Origin: Coriaria nepalensis
Taxonomy: Eukaryota > Streptophyta > Magnoliopsida > Cucurbitales > Coriariaceae
Assembly (NCBI GenBank): GCA_027186245.1
Contig: CP114481.1
Span: 46,283,501-46,347,500, forward strand
DNA: 64,000 nt
Direction: 5' to 3'
Below are positions 37,069-49,998 of the stretch, in pieces. How positions within the stretch are numbered: the stretch's first letter is position 1; each line of letters starts with the position of its first letter. The notes beneath the pieces are model-generated. The model was not told the DNA's origin, did not search any database, and saw only the letters and a program-made list of their open reading frames with translations. The position numbers and the translations under genes are program-made.

Positions 37069-40000
37069 AGCAAGACGAACGAATTCTAGTTTTGCACTAC
37101 AGACACAACTTTTGTGCATAACTTGCAAATGATCATTGCAAGGAAAGTGTGCATTCGTTTAACCGTAAAATCATTTCAATGAGTCATTTCAAGTCAATAT
37201 CTTCTTTCAAAGCAAGTCGAACGCATTCTATTTTTGCGCTACAAACACAAGTTTTGTGCATAACTTGCAAATGATTAATGCAAGGAAAGAGTGCATTCGT
37301 TTAAACTTAAAATCATTTCAATGAGTCATTTCAACTCAATATCTTCTTTCAAAGCAAGTCGAACGCATTCTCTTTTTGCACTACAAACACAACTTTTGTG
37401 CATAACTTGCCAACGATCAATGTAGGGAAAGTGTCCATTCGTTTAACCTTAAAATCATTTCAATGAGTCATTTCAAGTCCATATCTTCTTTCAAAGCAAG
37501 TCGAACGCATTCTCTTTTTGCACTACAAACACAAGTTTAGTGCATAACTTGCAAATGATCAATGCAAGGAAAGTGTGCATTCGTTTAACCGTAAAATCAT
37601 TTCAATCAGTCGTTTCAAGTCAATATCTTCTTTCAAAGCAAGTCGAACGCATTCTATTTTTGCACTATAAACACAAGTTTTGTGCATAACTTGCAAATGA
37701 TCAATGCAAGGAAAGTGTGCATTCGTTTAACCTTAAAATCATTTCAATGAGTCATTTCAAGTCAATAACTTATTTCAAAGCAATTCGAACGCATTCTATT
37801 TTTGCGCTACAAACACAAGTTTTGTGCATAACTTGCAAATGATCAATGCAAGGAAAGTGTGCATTCGTTTAACCTTAAAATCATTTCAATGAGTCATTTC
37901 AAGTCAATATCTTCTTTCAAAGCAATTCGAACGAATTCTATTTTTGCACTACAAACACAAGTTTAGGGCATAACTTGCAAATGATCAATGCAAGGAAAGT
38001 GTGCATTCGTTTAATCTTAAAATCATTTCAATGAGTCATTTCAAGTCAATAACTTATTTCAAAGCAAGTCGAACGCATTCTATTTTTGCGCTACAAACAC
38101 AAGTTTTGTGCATAACTTGCAAATGATCAATGCAAGGAAAGTGTGCATTCGTTTAACCTTAAAATCATTTCAATGAGTCATTTCAAGTCAATATCTTCTT
38201 TCAAAGCAAGTCGAACGCATTCTATTTTTGCGCTACAAACACAAGTTTTGTGCATAACTTGCAAATGATCAATGCAAGGAAAGTGTGCATTCGTTTAAAC
38301 TTAAAATCATTTCAATGAGTCATTACAACTCAATATCTTCTTTCAAAGCAATTCGAACGTATTCTATTTTTTCACTACAAACACAACTTTTGTGCATACC
38401 TTGCAAATGATCAATGCAAGGAAAGTGTGCATTCGTTTAACCTTAAAATCATTTCAATGAGTTATTTCAAGTCAATATCTTCTTTCAAAGCAAGACGAAC
38501 GAATTCTAGTTTTGCACTACAGACACAACTTTTGTGCATAACTTGCAAATGATCATTGCAAGGAAAGTGTGCATTCGTTTAACCGTAAAATCATTTCAAT
38601 GAGTCATTTCAAGTCAACATCTTCTTTCAAAGCAAGTCGAACGCATTCTATTTTTGCGCTACACTCACAAGTTTTGTGCATAACTTGCAAATGATTAATG
38701 CAAGGAAAGAGTGCATTCGTTTAAACTTAAAATCATTTCAATGAGTCATTTCAACTCAATATCTTCTTTCAAGGCAAGTCGAATGCATTCTATTTTTGCG
38801 CTACAAACACAACTTTTGTGCATAACTTGCAAATGATCAATGCAAGGAAAATGTGCATTCGTTTAACCTTAAAATCATTTCAATGAGTCATTTCAAGTCA
38901 ATATCTTCTTTCAAAGCAATTCGAACGAATTCTATTTTTTCACTATAAACACAAGTTTTGTGCATAACTTGCAAATGATCAATGCAAGGAAAGTGTGCAT
39001 TCGTTTAACCTTAAAATCATTTCAATGAGTTATTTCAAGTCAATATCTTCTTTCAAAGCAAGATGAACGAATTCTAGTTTTGCACTACAGACACAACTTT
39101 TGTGCATAACTTGCAAATGATCATTGCAAGGAAAGTGTGCATTCGTTTAACCTTAAAATCATTTCAATGAGTCATTTCAAGTCAATAACTTATTTCAAAG
39201 CAAGGCGAACGCATTCTATTTTTGCGCTACAAACACAAGTTTTGTGCATAACTTGCAAATGATCAATGCAAGGAAAGTGTGCATTCGTTTAACCTTAAAA
39301 TCATTTCAATGAGTTATTTCAAGTCAATATCTTCTTTCAAAGTAAGACGAACGAATTCTAGTTTTGCACTACAGACACAACTTTTGTGCATAACTTGCAA
39401 ATGATCATTGCAAGGAAAGTGTGCATTCGTTTAACCTTAAAATCATTTCAATGAGTCATTTCAAGTCAATATCTTCTTTCAAAGCAATTCGAACGAATTC
39501 TATTTTTGCACTACAAACACAAGTTTAGGGCATAACTTGCAAATGATCAATGCAAGGAAAGTGTGCATTCGTTTAATCTTAAAATCATTTCAATGAGTCA
39601 TTTCAAGTCAATAACTTATTTCAAAGCAAGTCGAACGCATTCTATTTTTGCGCTACAAACACAAGTTTTGTGCATAACTTGCAAATGATCAATGCAAGGA
39701 AAGTGTGCATTCGTTTAACCTTAAAATCATTTCAATGAGTCATTTCAAGTCAATATCTTCTTTCAAAGCAAGTCGAACGCATTCTATTTTTGCGCTACAA
39801 ACACAAGTTTTGTGCATAACTTGCAAATGATCAATGCAAGGAAAGTGTGCATTCGTTTAACCTTAAAATCATTTCAATGAGTCATTTCAACTCAATATCT
39901 TCTTTCAAAGCAATTCGAACGAATTCTATTTTTGCACTACAAACACAAGTTTTGGGCATAACTTGCAAATGATCAATGCAAGGAAAGTGTGCATTCGTTT

Positions 40001-41328
40001 AACCTTAAAATCATTTCAATGAGTTATTTCAAGTCAATATCTTCTTTCAAAGCAAGATGAACGAATTCTAGTTTTGCACTACAGACACAACTTTTGTGCA
40101 TAACTTGCAAATGATCATTGCAAGGAAAGTGTGCATTCGTTTAACCTTAAAATCATTTCAATGAGTCATTTCAAGTCAATAACTTATTTCAAGGCAAGTC
40201 GAATGCATTCTATTTTTGCGCTACAAACACAAGTTTTGTGCATAACTTGCAAATGATCAATGCAAGGAAAGTGTGCATTCGTTTAACCTTAAAATCATTT
40301 CAATGAGTTATTTCAAGTCAATATCTTCTTTCAAAGCAAGACGAACGAATTCTAGTTTTGCACTACAGACACAACTTTTGTGCATAACTTGCAACTGATC
40401 ATTGCAAGGAAAGTGTGCATTCGTTTAACCTTAAAATCATTTCAATGAGTCATTTCAAGTCAATATCTTCTTTCAAAGCAATTCGAACGAATTCTATTTT
40501 TGCACTACAAACACAAGTTTTGTGCATAACTTGCAAATGATCAATGCAAGGAAAGTGTGCATTCGTTTAACCTTAAAATCATTTCAATGAGTGATTTCAA
40601 GTCAATAACTTATTTCAAAGCAAGTCGAACGCATTCTATTTTTGCGCTACAAACACAAGTTTTGTGCATAACTTGCAAATGATCAATGCAAGGAAAGTGT
40701 GCATTCGTTTAACCTTAAAATCATTTCAATGAGTTATTTCAAGTCAATATCTTCTTTCAAAGTAAGACGAACGAATTCTAGTTTTGCACTACAGACACAA
40801 TTTTTGTGCATAACTTGCAAATGATCATTGCAAGGAAAGTGTGCATTCGTTTAACCTTAAAATCATTTCAATGAGTCATTTCAAGTCAATATCTTCTTTC
40901 AAAGCAATTCGAACGAATTCTATTTTTGCACTACAAACACAAGTTTTGGGCATAACTTGCAAATGATCAATGCAAGGAAAGTGTGCATTCGTTTAATCTT
41001 AAAATCATTTCAATGAGTCATTTCAAGTCAATAATTTATTTCAAAGCAAGTCGAACGCATTCTATTTTTGCGCTACAAACACAAGTTTTGTGCATAACTT
41101 GCAAATGATCAATGCAAGGAAAGTGTGCATTCGTTTAACCTTAAAATCATTTCAATGAGTCATTTCAAGTCAATATCTTCTTTCAAAGCAAGTCGAACGC
41201 ATTCTATTTTTGCGCTACAAACACAAGTTTTGTGCATAACTTGCAAATGATCAATGCAAGGAAAGTGTGCATTCGTTTAACCTTAAAATCATTTCAATGA
41301 GTCATTTCAACTCAATATCTTCTTTCAA
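37069..41328. repeat. Mixed trimer segment with an 11-monomer-spaced repeat
   Basis: About 30 monomers, mostly A, B and C types, with E- and D'-like copies. The rare gtttagggca occurs at 37971 and 39533, 1,562 bp apart (11 monomers). Copies with gattaatg and gaaagagtgc occur near 37275 and 38695. Around 37353-37640 lies a patch with tctctttttgc, ccaacgatc and gtccatatc, the same variants that dominate 52-59 kb. Only satellite is present. Confidence 0.75.
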
Positions 41329-42607
41329 AGCAATTCGAACGAATTCTATTTTTTCACTACAAACACAACTTTTGTGCATAACTAAGCAAATCATCAATGC
41401 AAGGAAAGTGTGCATTCGCTTAACCTTAAAATCATTTCAATGAGTCATTTCAACTCATTATCTTCTTTCAAAGCAAGTCGAAGGCATTTTATTTTTGCAC
41501 TACAAACACAAGTTTTGTGCATAACTTGCAAATGATCAATGCAAGGAAAGTGTGCATTCGTTTAATCTTAAAATCATTTCAATGAGTCATTTCAAGTCAA
41601 TAACTTATTTCAAAGCAAGTCGAACGCATTCTATTTTTGCGCTACAAACACAAGTTTTGTGCATAACTTGCAAATGATCAATGCAAGGAAAGTATGCATT
41701 CGTTTAACCTTAAAATCATTTCAATGAGTTATTTCAAGTCAATATCTTCTTTCAAAGCAAGACGAACGAATTCTAGTTTTGCACTACAGACACAACTTTT
41801 GTGCATAACTTGCAACTGATCATTGCAAGGAAAGTGTGCATTCGTTTAACCTTAAAATCATTTCAATGAGTCATTTCAAGTCAATATCTTCTTTCAAAGC
41901 AATTCGAACGAATTCTATTTTTGCACTACAAACACAAGTTTTGTGCATAACTTGCAAATGATCAATGCAAGGAAAGTGTGCATTCGTTTAACCTTAAAAT
42001 CATTTCAATGAGTCATTTCAAGTCAATAACTTATTTCAAAGCAAGTCGAACGCATTCTATTTTTGCGCTACAAACACAAGTTTTGTGCATAACTTGCAAA
42101 TGATCAATGCAAGGAAAGTGTGCATTCGTTTAACCTTAAAATCATTTCAATGAGATATTTCAAGTCAATATCTTCTTTCAAAGTAAGACGAACGAATTCT
42201 AGTTTTGCACTACAGACACAACTTTTGTGCATAACTTGCAAATGATCATTGCAAGGAAAGTGTGCATTCGTTTAACCTTAAAATCATTTCAATGAGTCAT
42301 TTCAAGTCAATATCTTCTTTCAAAGCAATTCGAACGAATTCTATTTTTGCACTACAAACACAAGTTTTGGGCATAACTTGCAAATGATCAATGCAAGGAA
42401 AGTGTGCATTCGTTTAATCTTAAAATCATTTCAATGAGTCATTTCAAGTCAATAACTTATTTCAAAGCAAGTCGAACGCATTCTATTTTTGCGCTACAAA
42501 CACAAGTTTTGTGCATAACTTGCAAATGATCAATGCAAGGAAAGTGTGCATTCGTTTAACCTTAAAATCATTTCAATGAGTCATTTCAACTCAATATCTT
42601 CTTTCAA
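41329..42607. repeat. D-anchored 9-mer HOR unit (1,279 bp)
   Basis: D, E, C, A, B, C, A, B, C in order, starting from the 143-bp D monomer (taag at 41383) and ending before the next D at 42608. It is the 6-mer unit below with one more A-B-C trimer. One C copy carries gtatgcattc. Confidence 0.8.
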
Positions 42608-43460
42608 AGCAATTCGAACGAATTCTATTTTTTCACTACAAACACAACTTTTGTGCATAACTAAGCAAATCATCAATGCAAGGAAAGTGTGCATTCGCTT
42701 AACCTTAAAATCATTTCAATGAGTCATTTCAACTCATTATCTTCTTTCAAAGCAAGTCGAAGGCATTTTATTTTTGCACTACAAACACAAGTTTTGTGCA
42801 TAACTTGCAAATGATCAATGCAAGGAAAGTGTGCATTCGTTTAATCTTAAAATCATTTCAATGAGTCATTTCAAGTCAATAACTTATTTCAAAGCAAGTC
42901 GAACGCATTCTATTTTTGCGCTACAAACACAAGTTTTGTGCATAACTTGCAAATGATCAATGCAAGGAAAGTGTGCATTCGTTTAACCTTAAAATCATTT
43001 CAATGAGTTATTTCAAGTCAATATCTTCTTTCAAAGCAAGACGAACGAATTCTAGTTTTGCACTACAGACACAATTTTTGTGCATAACTTGCAAATGATC
43101 ATTGCAAGGAAAGTGTGCATTCGTTTAACCTTAAAATCATTTCAATGAGTCATTTCAAGTCAATATCTTCTTTCAAAGCAATTCGAACGAATTCTATTTT
43201 TGCACTACAAACACAAGTTTTGGGCATAACTTGCAAATGATCAATGCAAGGAAAGTGTGCATTCGTTTAATCATAAAATCATTTCAATGAGTCATTTCAA
43301 GTCAATAACTTATTTCAAAGCAAGTCGAACGCATTCTATTTTTGCGCTACAAACACAAGTTTTGTGCATAACTTGCAAATGATCAATGCAAGGAAAGTGT
43401 GCATTCGTTTAACCTTAAAATCATTTCAATGAGTCATTTCAACTCAATATCTTCTTTCAA
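42608..43460. repeat. D-anchored 6-mer HOR unit (853 bp), copy 1
   Basis: D (143 bp), E, C, A (acaatttttg), B (ttgggcataac, ttaatcataa), C. The D markers at 42662 and 43515 are 853 bp apart, that is five monomers of 142 and one of 143. Confidence 0.85.
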
Positions 43461-44313
43461 AGCAATTCGAACAAATTCTATTTTTTCACTACAAACACAA
43501 CTTTTGTGCATAACTAAGCAAATCATCAATGCAAGGAAAGTGTGCATTCGCTTAACCTTAAAATCATTTCAATGAGTCATTTCAACTCATTATCTTCTTT
43601 CAAAGCAAGTCGAAGGCATTTTATTTTTGCACTACAAACACAAGTTTTGTGCATAACTTGCAAATGATCAATGCAAGGAAAGTGTGCATTCGTTTAATCT
43701 TAAAATCATTTCAATGAGTCATTTCAAGTCAATAACTTATTTCAAAGCAAGTCGAACGCATTCTATTTTTGCGCTACAAACACAAGTTTTGTGCATAACT
43801 TGCAAATGATCAGTGCAAGGAAAGTGTGCATTCGTTTAACCTTAAAATCATTTCAATGAGTTATTTCAAGTCAATATCTTCTTTCAAAGCAAGACGAACG
43901 AATTCTAGTTTTGCACTACAGACACAATTTTTGTGCATAACTTGCAAATGATCATTGCAAGGAAAGTGTGCATTCGTTTAACCTTAAAATCATTTCAATG
44001 AGTCATTTCAAGTCAATATCTTCTTTCAAAGCAATTCGAACGAATTCTATTTTTGCACTACAAACACAAGTTTTGGGCATAACTTGCAAATGATCAATGC
44101 AAGGAAAGTGTGCATTCGTTTAATCATAAAATCATTTCAATTAGTCATTTCAAGTCAATAACTTATTTCGAAGCAAGTCGAACGCATTCTATTTTTGCGC
44201 TACAAACACAAGTTTTGTGCATAACTTGCAAATGATCAATGCAAGGAAAGTGTGCATTCGTTTAACCTTAAAATCATTTCAATGAGTCATTTCAACTCAA
44301 TATCTTCTTTCAA
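43461..44313. repeat. D-anchored 6-mer HOR unit (853 bp), copy 2
   Basis: Same order as 42608-43460. It has gaacaaattc in D, atcagtgc in C and caattagtc in B. The last two are shared with the unit at 47583-48435, so those two units are close relatives although 4.1 kb apart. Confidence 0.85.
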
Positions 44314-45876
44314 AGCAATTCGAACGAATTCTATTTTTTCACTACAAACACAACTTTTGTGCATAACTAAGCAAATCATCAATGCAAGGAAAGTGTGCAT
44401 TCGCTTAACCTTAAAATCATTTCAATGAGTCATTTCAAGTCAATAACTTATTTCAAAGCAAGTCGAACGCATTGTATTTTTGCGCTACAAACACAAGTTT
44501 TGTGCATAACTTCCAAATGATCAATGCAAGGAAAGTGTGCATTCGTTTAACCTTAAAATCATTTCAATGAGTTATTTCAAGTCAATATCTTCTTTCAAAG
44601 CAAGACGAACGAATTCTAGTTTTGCACTACAGACACAACTTTTGTGCATAACTTGCAACTGATCATTGCAAGGAAAGTGTGCATTCGTTTAACCTTAAAA
44701 TCATTTCAATGAGTCATTTCAAGTCAATATCTTCTTTCAAAGCAATTCGAACGAATTCTATTTTTGCACTACAAACACAAGTTTTGTGCATAACTTGCAA
44801 ATGATCAATGCAAGGAAAGTGTGCATTCGTTTAACCTTAAAATCATTTCAATGAGTCATTTCAAGTCAATAACTTATTTCAAAGCAAGTCGAACGAATTC
44901 TATTTTTGCCCTACAAACACAAGTGTTGTGCATAACTTGCAAATGATCAATGCAAGGAAAGTGTGCATTCGTTTAACCTTAAAATCATTTCAATGAGTTA
45001 TTTCAAGTCAATATCTTCTTTCAAAGCAAGACGAACGAATTCTAGTTTTGCACTACAGACACAACTTTTGTGCATAACTTGCAACTGATCATTGCAAGGA
45101 AAGTGTGCATTCGTTTAACCTTAAAATCATTTCAATGAGTCATTTCAAGTCAATATCTTCTTTCAAAGCAATTCGAACGAATTCTATTTTTGCACTACAA
45201 ACACAAGTTTTGTGCATAACTTGCAAATGATCAATGCAAGGAAAGTGTGCATTCGTTTAACCTTAAAATCATTTCAATGAGTCATTTCAAGTCAATAACT
45301 TATTTCAAAGCAAGTCGAACGCATTCTATTTTTGCGCTACAAACACAAGTTTTGTGCATAACTTGCAAATGATCAATGCAAGGAAAGTGTGCATTCGTTT
45401 AACCTTAAAATCATTTCAATGAGTTATTTCAAGTCAATATCTTCTTTCAAAGTAAGACGAACGAATTCTAGTTTTGCACTACAGACACAACTTTTGTGCA
45501 TAACTTGCAAATGATCATTGCAAGGAAAGTGTGCATTCGTTTAACCTTAAAATCATTTCAATGAGTCATTTCAAGTCAATATCTTCTTTCAAAGCAATTC
45601 GAACGAATTCTATTTTTGCACTACAAACACAAGTTTTGGGCATAACTTGCAAATGATCAATGCAAGGAAAGTGTGCATTCGTTTAATCTTAAAATCATTT
45701 CAATGAGTCATTTCAAGTCAATAACTTATTTCAAAGCAAGTCGAACGCATTCTATTTTTGCGCTACAAACACAAGTTTTGTGCATAACTTGCAAATGATC
45801 AATGCAAGGAAAGTGTGCATTCGTTTAACCTTAAAATCATTTCAATGAGTCATTTCAACTCAATATCTTCTTTCAA
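44314..45876. repeat. D-anchored 11-mer HOR unit (1,563 bp)
   Basis: D followed by C, A, B, C, A, B, C, A, B, C. The E monomer is missing and three A-B-C trimers are present. The D markers at 44368 and 45931 are 1,563 bp apart. One C copy has gaattctatttttgccctac and gtgttgtg, a mixture of B and C features. Confidence 0.82.
44599..44740. repeat. A-type monomer (reference example)
   Basis: Linked differences across the first 70 bases: aagacgaacgaattctag, ttttgcactacagacac, acaactttt and gatcattgc. The last change makes AATGATCATT a perfect 10-base palindrome. The monomer before it usually ends with gagttattt, which destroys TGAGTCA there. A-types are rare left of 17 kb in full form (precursors have aagtcgaacg or caaaacg-like mixtures) and abundant from 26 kb. 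Confidence 0.75.
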
Positions 45877-45894
45877 AGCAATTCGAACGAATTC
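45877..45894. other. AATTCG-aa-CGAATT dyad in B- and D-type monomers
   Basis: In copies that read caattcgaacgaattc, arms AATTCG and CGAATT flank two bases, making a 14-base dyad that also creates TTCGAA and GAATTC sites. Copies with gcattc lack it. It is therefore a variant-specific symmetric element that recurs with B and D monomers, for example every 853 bp as part of D in the 42-48 kb region. Confidence 0.55.
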
Positions 45895-46019
45895 TATTTT
45901 TTCACTACAAACACAACTTTTGTGCATAACTAAGCAAATCATCAATGCAAGGAAAGTGTGCATTCGCTTAACCTTAAAATCATTTCAATGAGTCATTTCA
46001 ACTCATTATCTTCTTTCAA
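45877..46019. repeat. D-type 143-bp monomer (reference example of 26)
   Basis: The consensus ttgcaaatgatc is replaced by taagcaaatcatc, adding one base. The marker starts at 481, 2467, 4598, 5450, 7011, 11414, 13116, 14253, 16810, 18941, 21215 (degenerate), 25760, 28885, 30590, 41383, 42662, 43515, 44368, 45931, 46784, 47637, 48490, 54597, 57438, 58433 and 59712. All but 4598 also carry caattcgaacgaattc (or a near variant) and acaactttt or a close form. The change removes the TGATCA palindrome and the AACTTG, CTTGCA and TGCAAA dyad arms. Confidence 0.85.
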
Positions 46020-46729
46020 AGCAAGTCGAAGGCATTTTATTTTTGCACTACAAACACAAGTTTTGTGCATAACTTGCAAATGATCAATGCAAGGAAAGTG
46101 TGCATTCGTTTATTCTTAAAATCATTTCAATGAGTCATTTCAAGTCAATAACTTATTTCAAAGCAAGTCGAACGCATTCTATTTTTGCGCTACAAACACA
46201 AGTTTTGTGCATAACTTGCAAATGATCAATGCAAGGAAAGTGTGCATTCGTTTAACCTTAAAATCATTTCAATGAGTTATTTCAAGTCAATATCTTCTTT
46301 CAAAGCAAGACGAACGAATTCTAGTTTTGCACTACAGACACAATTTTTGTGCATAACTTGCAAATGATCATTGCAAGGAAAGTGTGCATTCGTTTAACCT
46401 TAAAATCATTTCAATGAGTCATTTCAAGTCAATATCTTCTTTCAAAGCAATTCGAACGAATTCTATTTTTGCACTACAAACACAAGTTTTGGGCATAACT
46501 TGCAAATGATCAATGCAAGGAAAGTGTGCATTCGTTTAATCATAAAATCATTTCAATGAGTCATTTCAAGTCAATAACTTATTTCAAAGCAAGTCGAACG
46601 CATTCTATTTTTGCGCTACAAACACAAGTTTTGTGCATAACTTGCAAATGATCAATGCAAGGAAAGTGTGCATTCGTTTAACCTTAAAATCATTTCAATG
46701 AGTCATTTCAACTCAATATCTTCTTTCAA

Positions 46730-47582
46730 AGCAATTCGAACGAATTCTATTTTTTCACTACAAACACAACTTTTGTGCATAACTAAGCAAATCATCAATG
46801 CAAGGAAAGTGTGCATTCGCTTAACCTTAAAATCATTTCAATGAGTCATTTCAAGTCAATAACTTATTTCAAAGCAAGTCGAACGCATTCTATTTTTGCG
46901 CTACAAACACAAGTTTTGTGCATAACTTGCAAATGATCAATGCAAGGAAAGTGTGCATTCGTTTAACCTTAAAATCATTTCAATGGGTCATTTCAAGTCA
47001 ATAACTTATTTCAAAGCAAGTCGAACGCATTCTATTTTTGCGCTACAAACACAAGTTTTGTGCATAACTTGCAAATGATCAATGCAAGGAAAGTGTGCAT
47101 TCGTTTAACCTTAAAATCATTTCAATGAGTTATTTCAAGTCAATATCTTCTTTCAAAGCAAGACGAATGAATTCTAGTTTTGCACTACAGACACAACTTT
47201 TGTGCATAACTTGCAAATGATCATTGCAAGGAAAGTGTGCATTCGTTTAACCTTAAAATCATTTCAATGAGTCATTTCAAGTCAATATCTTCTTTCAAAG
47301 CAATTCGAACGAATTCTATTTTTGCACTACAAACACAAGTGTTGTGCATAACTTGCAAATGATCAATGCAAGGAAAGTGTGCATTCGTTTAACCTTAAAA
47401 TCATTTCAATGAGTCATTTCAACTCAATATCTTCTTTCAAAGCAAGTCGAACGCATTCTATTTTTGCACTACAGACACAATTTTTGTGCATAACTTGCAA
47501 ATGATCATTGCAAGGAAAGTGTGCATTCGTTTAACCTTAAAATCATTTCAATGAGTCATTTCAACTCAATATCTTCTTTCAA
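46730..47582. repeat. D-anchored 6-mer with rearranged interior and a chimeric monomer
   Basis: Order D, C, C (preceded by caatgggtc), A (gacgaatgaattc), B (gtgttgtg), chimera. It is still 853 bp between D markers (46784 and 47637) although the contents differ from the other 6-mers. The last monomer (47441-47582) starts as an F-type copy and ends as an A-type copy. Confidence 0.78.
47441..47582. repeat. Chimeric monomer (F-type left, A-type right)
   Basis: The left side reads ctcaatatc before it and cgaacgcattctattttt within it, as in F copies. From about 47470 it reads ctacagacacaatttttg with atcattgc, the A haplotype. A switch between 47465 and 47473 is implied. This is direct evidence of exchange within a monomer. 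Confidence 0.65.
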
Positions 47583-48435
47583 AGCAATTCGAACGAATTC
47601 TATTTTTTCACTACAAACACAACTTTTGTGCATAACTAAGCAAATCATCAATGCAAGGAAAGTGTGCATTCGCTTAACCTTAAAATCATTTCAATGAGTC
47701 ATTTCAACTCATTATCTTCTTTCAAAGCAAGTCGAAGGCATTTTATTTTTGCACTACAAACACAAGTTTTGTGCATAACTTGCAAATGATCAATGCAAGG
47801 AAAGTGTGCATTCGTTTAATCTTAAAATCATTTCAATGAGTCATTTCAAGTCAATAACTTATTTCAAAGCAAGTCGAACGCATTCTATTTTTGCACTACA
47901 AACATAAGTTTTGTGCATAACTTGCAAATGATCAGTGCAAGGAAAGTGTGCATTCGTTTAACCTTAAAATCATTTCAATGAGTTATTTCAAGTCAATATC
48001 TTCTTTCAAAGCAAGACGAACGAATTCTAGTTTTGCACTACAGACACAATTTTTGTGCATAACTTGCAAATGATCATTGCAAGGAAAGTGTGCATTCGTT
48101 TAACCTTAAAATCATTTCAATGAGTCATTTCAAGTCAATATCTTCTTTCAAAGCAATTCGAACGAATTCTATTTTTGCACTACAAACACAAGTTTTGGGC
48201 ATAACTTGCAAATGTTCAATGCAAGGAAAGTGTGCATTCGTTTAATCATAAAATCATTTCAATTAGTCATTTCAAGTCAATAACTTATTTCAAAGCAAGT
48301 CGAACGCATTCTATTTTTGCGCTACAAACACAAGTTTTGTGCATAACTTGCAAATGATCAATGCAAGGAAAGTGTGCATTCGTTTAACCTTAAAATCATT
48401 TCAATGAGTCATTTCAACTCAATATCTTCTTTCAA
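47583..48435. repeat. D-anchored 6-mer HOR unit (853 bp), copy 4
   Basis: D, E, C (acataag, atcagtgc), A (acaatttttg), B (ttgggcataac, atgttcaatgc, caattagtc), C. The linked atcagtgc and caattagtc variants tie it to 43461-44313. Confidence 0.85.
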
Positions 48436-49998
48436 AGCAATTCGAACGAATTCTATTTTTTCACTACAAACACAACTTTTGTGCATAACTAAGCAAATCA
48501 TCAATGCAAGGAAAGTGTGCATTCGCTTAACCTTAAAATCATTTCAATGAGTCATTTCAAGTCAATAACTTATTTCAAAGCAAGTCGAACGCATTCTATT
48601 TTTGCGCTACAAACACAAGTTTTGTGCATAACTTGCAAATGATCAATGCAAGGAAAGTGTGCATTCGTTTAACCTTAAAATCATTTCAATGAGTTATTTC
48701 AAGTCAATATCTTCTTTCAAAGCAAGACGAACGAATTCTAGTTTTGCACTACAGACACAACTTTTGTGCATAACTTGCAACTGATCATTGCAAGGAAAGT
48801 GTGCATTCGTTTAACCTTAAAATCATTTCAATGAGTCATTTCAAGTCAATATCTTCTTTCAAAGCAATTCGAACGAATTCTATTTTTGCACTACAAACAC
48901 AAGTTTTGTGCATAACTTGCAAATGATCAATGCAAGGAAAGTGTGCATTCGTTTAACCTTAAAATCATTTCAATGAGTCATTTCAAGTCAATAACTTATT
49001 TCAAAGCAAGTCGAACGCATTCTATTTTTGCGCTACAAACACAAGTTTTGTGCATAACTTGCAAATGATCAATGCAAGGAAAGTGTGCATTCGTTTAACC
49101 TTAAAATCATTTCAATGAGTTATTTCAAGTCAATATCTTCTTTCAAAGCAAGACGAACGAATTCTAGTTTTGCACTACAGACACAACTTTTGTGCATAAC
49201 TTGCAAATGATCATTGCAAGGAAAGTGTGCATTCGTTTAACCTTAAAATCATTTCAATGAGTCATTTCAAGTCAATATCTTCTTTCAAAGCAATTCGAAC
49301 GAATTCTATTTTTGCACTACAAACACAAGTTTTGGGCATAACTTGCAAATGATCAATGCAAGGAAAGTGTGCATTCGTTTAATCTTAAAATCATTTCAAT
49401 GAGTCATTTCAAGTCAATAACTTATTTCAAAGCAAGTCGAACGCATTCTATTTTTGCGCTACAAACACAAGTTTTCTGCATAACTTGCAAATGATCAATG
49501 CAAGGAAAGTGTGCATTCGTTTAACCTTAAAATCATTTCAATGAGTTATTTCAAGTCAATATCTTCTTTCAAAGCAAGACGAACGAATTCTAGTTTTGCA
49601 CTACAGACACAACTTTTGTGCATAACTTGCAACTGATCATTGCAAGGAAAGTGTGCATTCGTTTAACCTTAAAATCATTTCAATGAGTCATTTCAAGTCA
49701 ATATCTTCTTTCAAAGCAATTCGAACGAATTCTATTTTTGCACTACAAACACAAGTTTTGTGCATAACTTGCAAATGATCAATGCAAGGAAAGTGTGCAT
49801 TCGTTTAACCTTAAAATCATTTCAATGGGTCATTTCAAGTCAATAACTTATTTCAAAGCAAGTCGAACGCATTCTATTTTTGCGCTACAAACACAAGTTT
49901 TGTGCATAACTTGCAAATGATCAATGCAAGGAAAGTGTGCATTCGTTTAACCTTAAAATCATTTCAATGAGTTATTTCAAGTCAATATCTTCTTTCAA
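48436..49998. repeat. D-anchored segment running into A-B-C trimers (11 monomers)
   Basis: D (taag at 48490) followed by repeated C-A-B order up to the 7-mer unit at 49999. Markers: aactgatcattgc in two A copies, ttgggcataac in one B, ttttctgc in one C, caatgggtc near 49824. It resembles 44314-45876 but with different trimers kept. Confidence 0.78.

Larger units (their letters stand above)
45877..46729. repeat. D-anchored 6-mer HOR unit (853 bp), copy 3
   Basis: D, E (with gtttattctt), C, A (acaatttttg), B (ttgggcataac, ttaatcataa), C. It matches copies 1 and 2 in order and in most linked variants. Confidence 0.85.
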
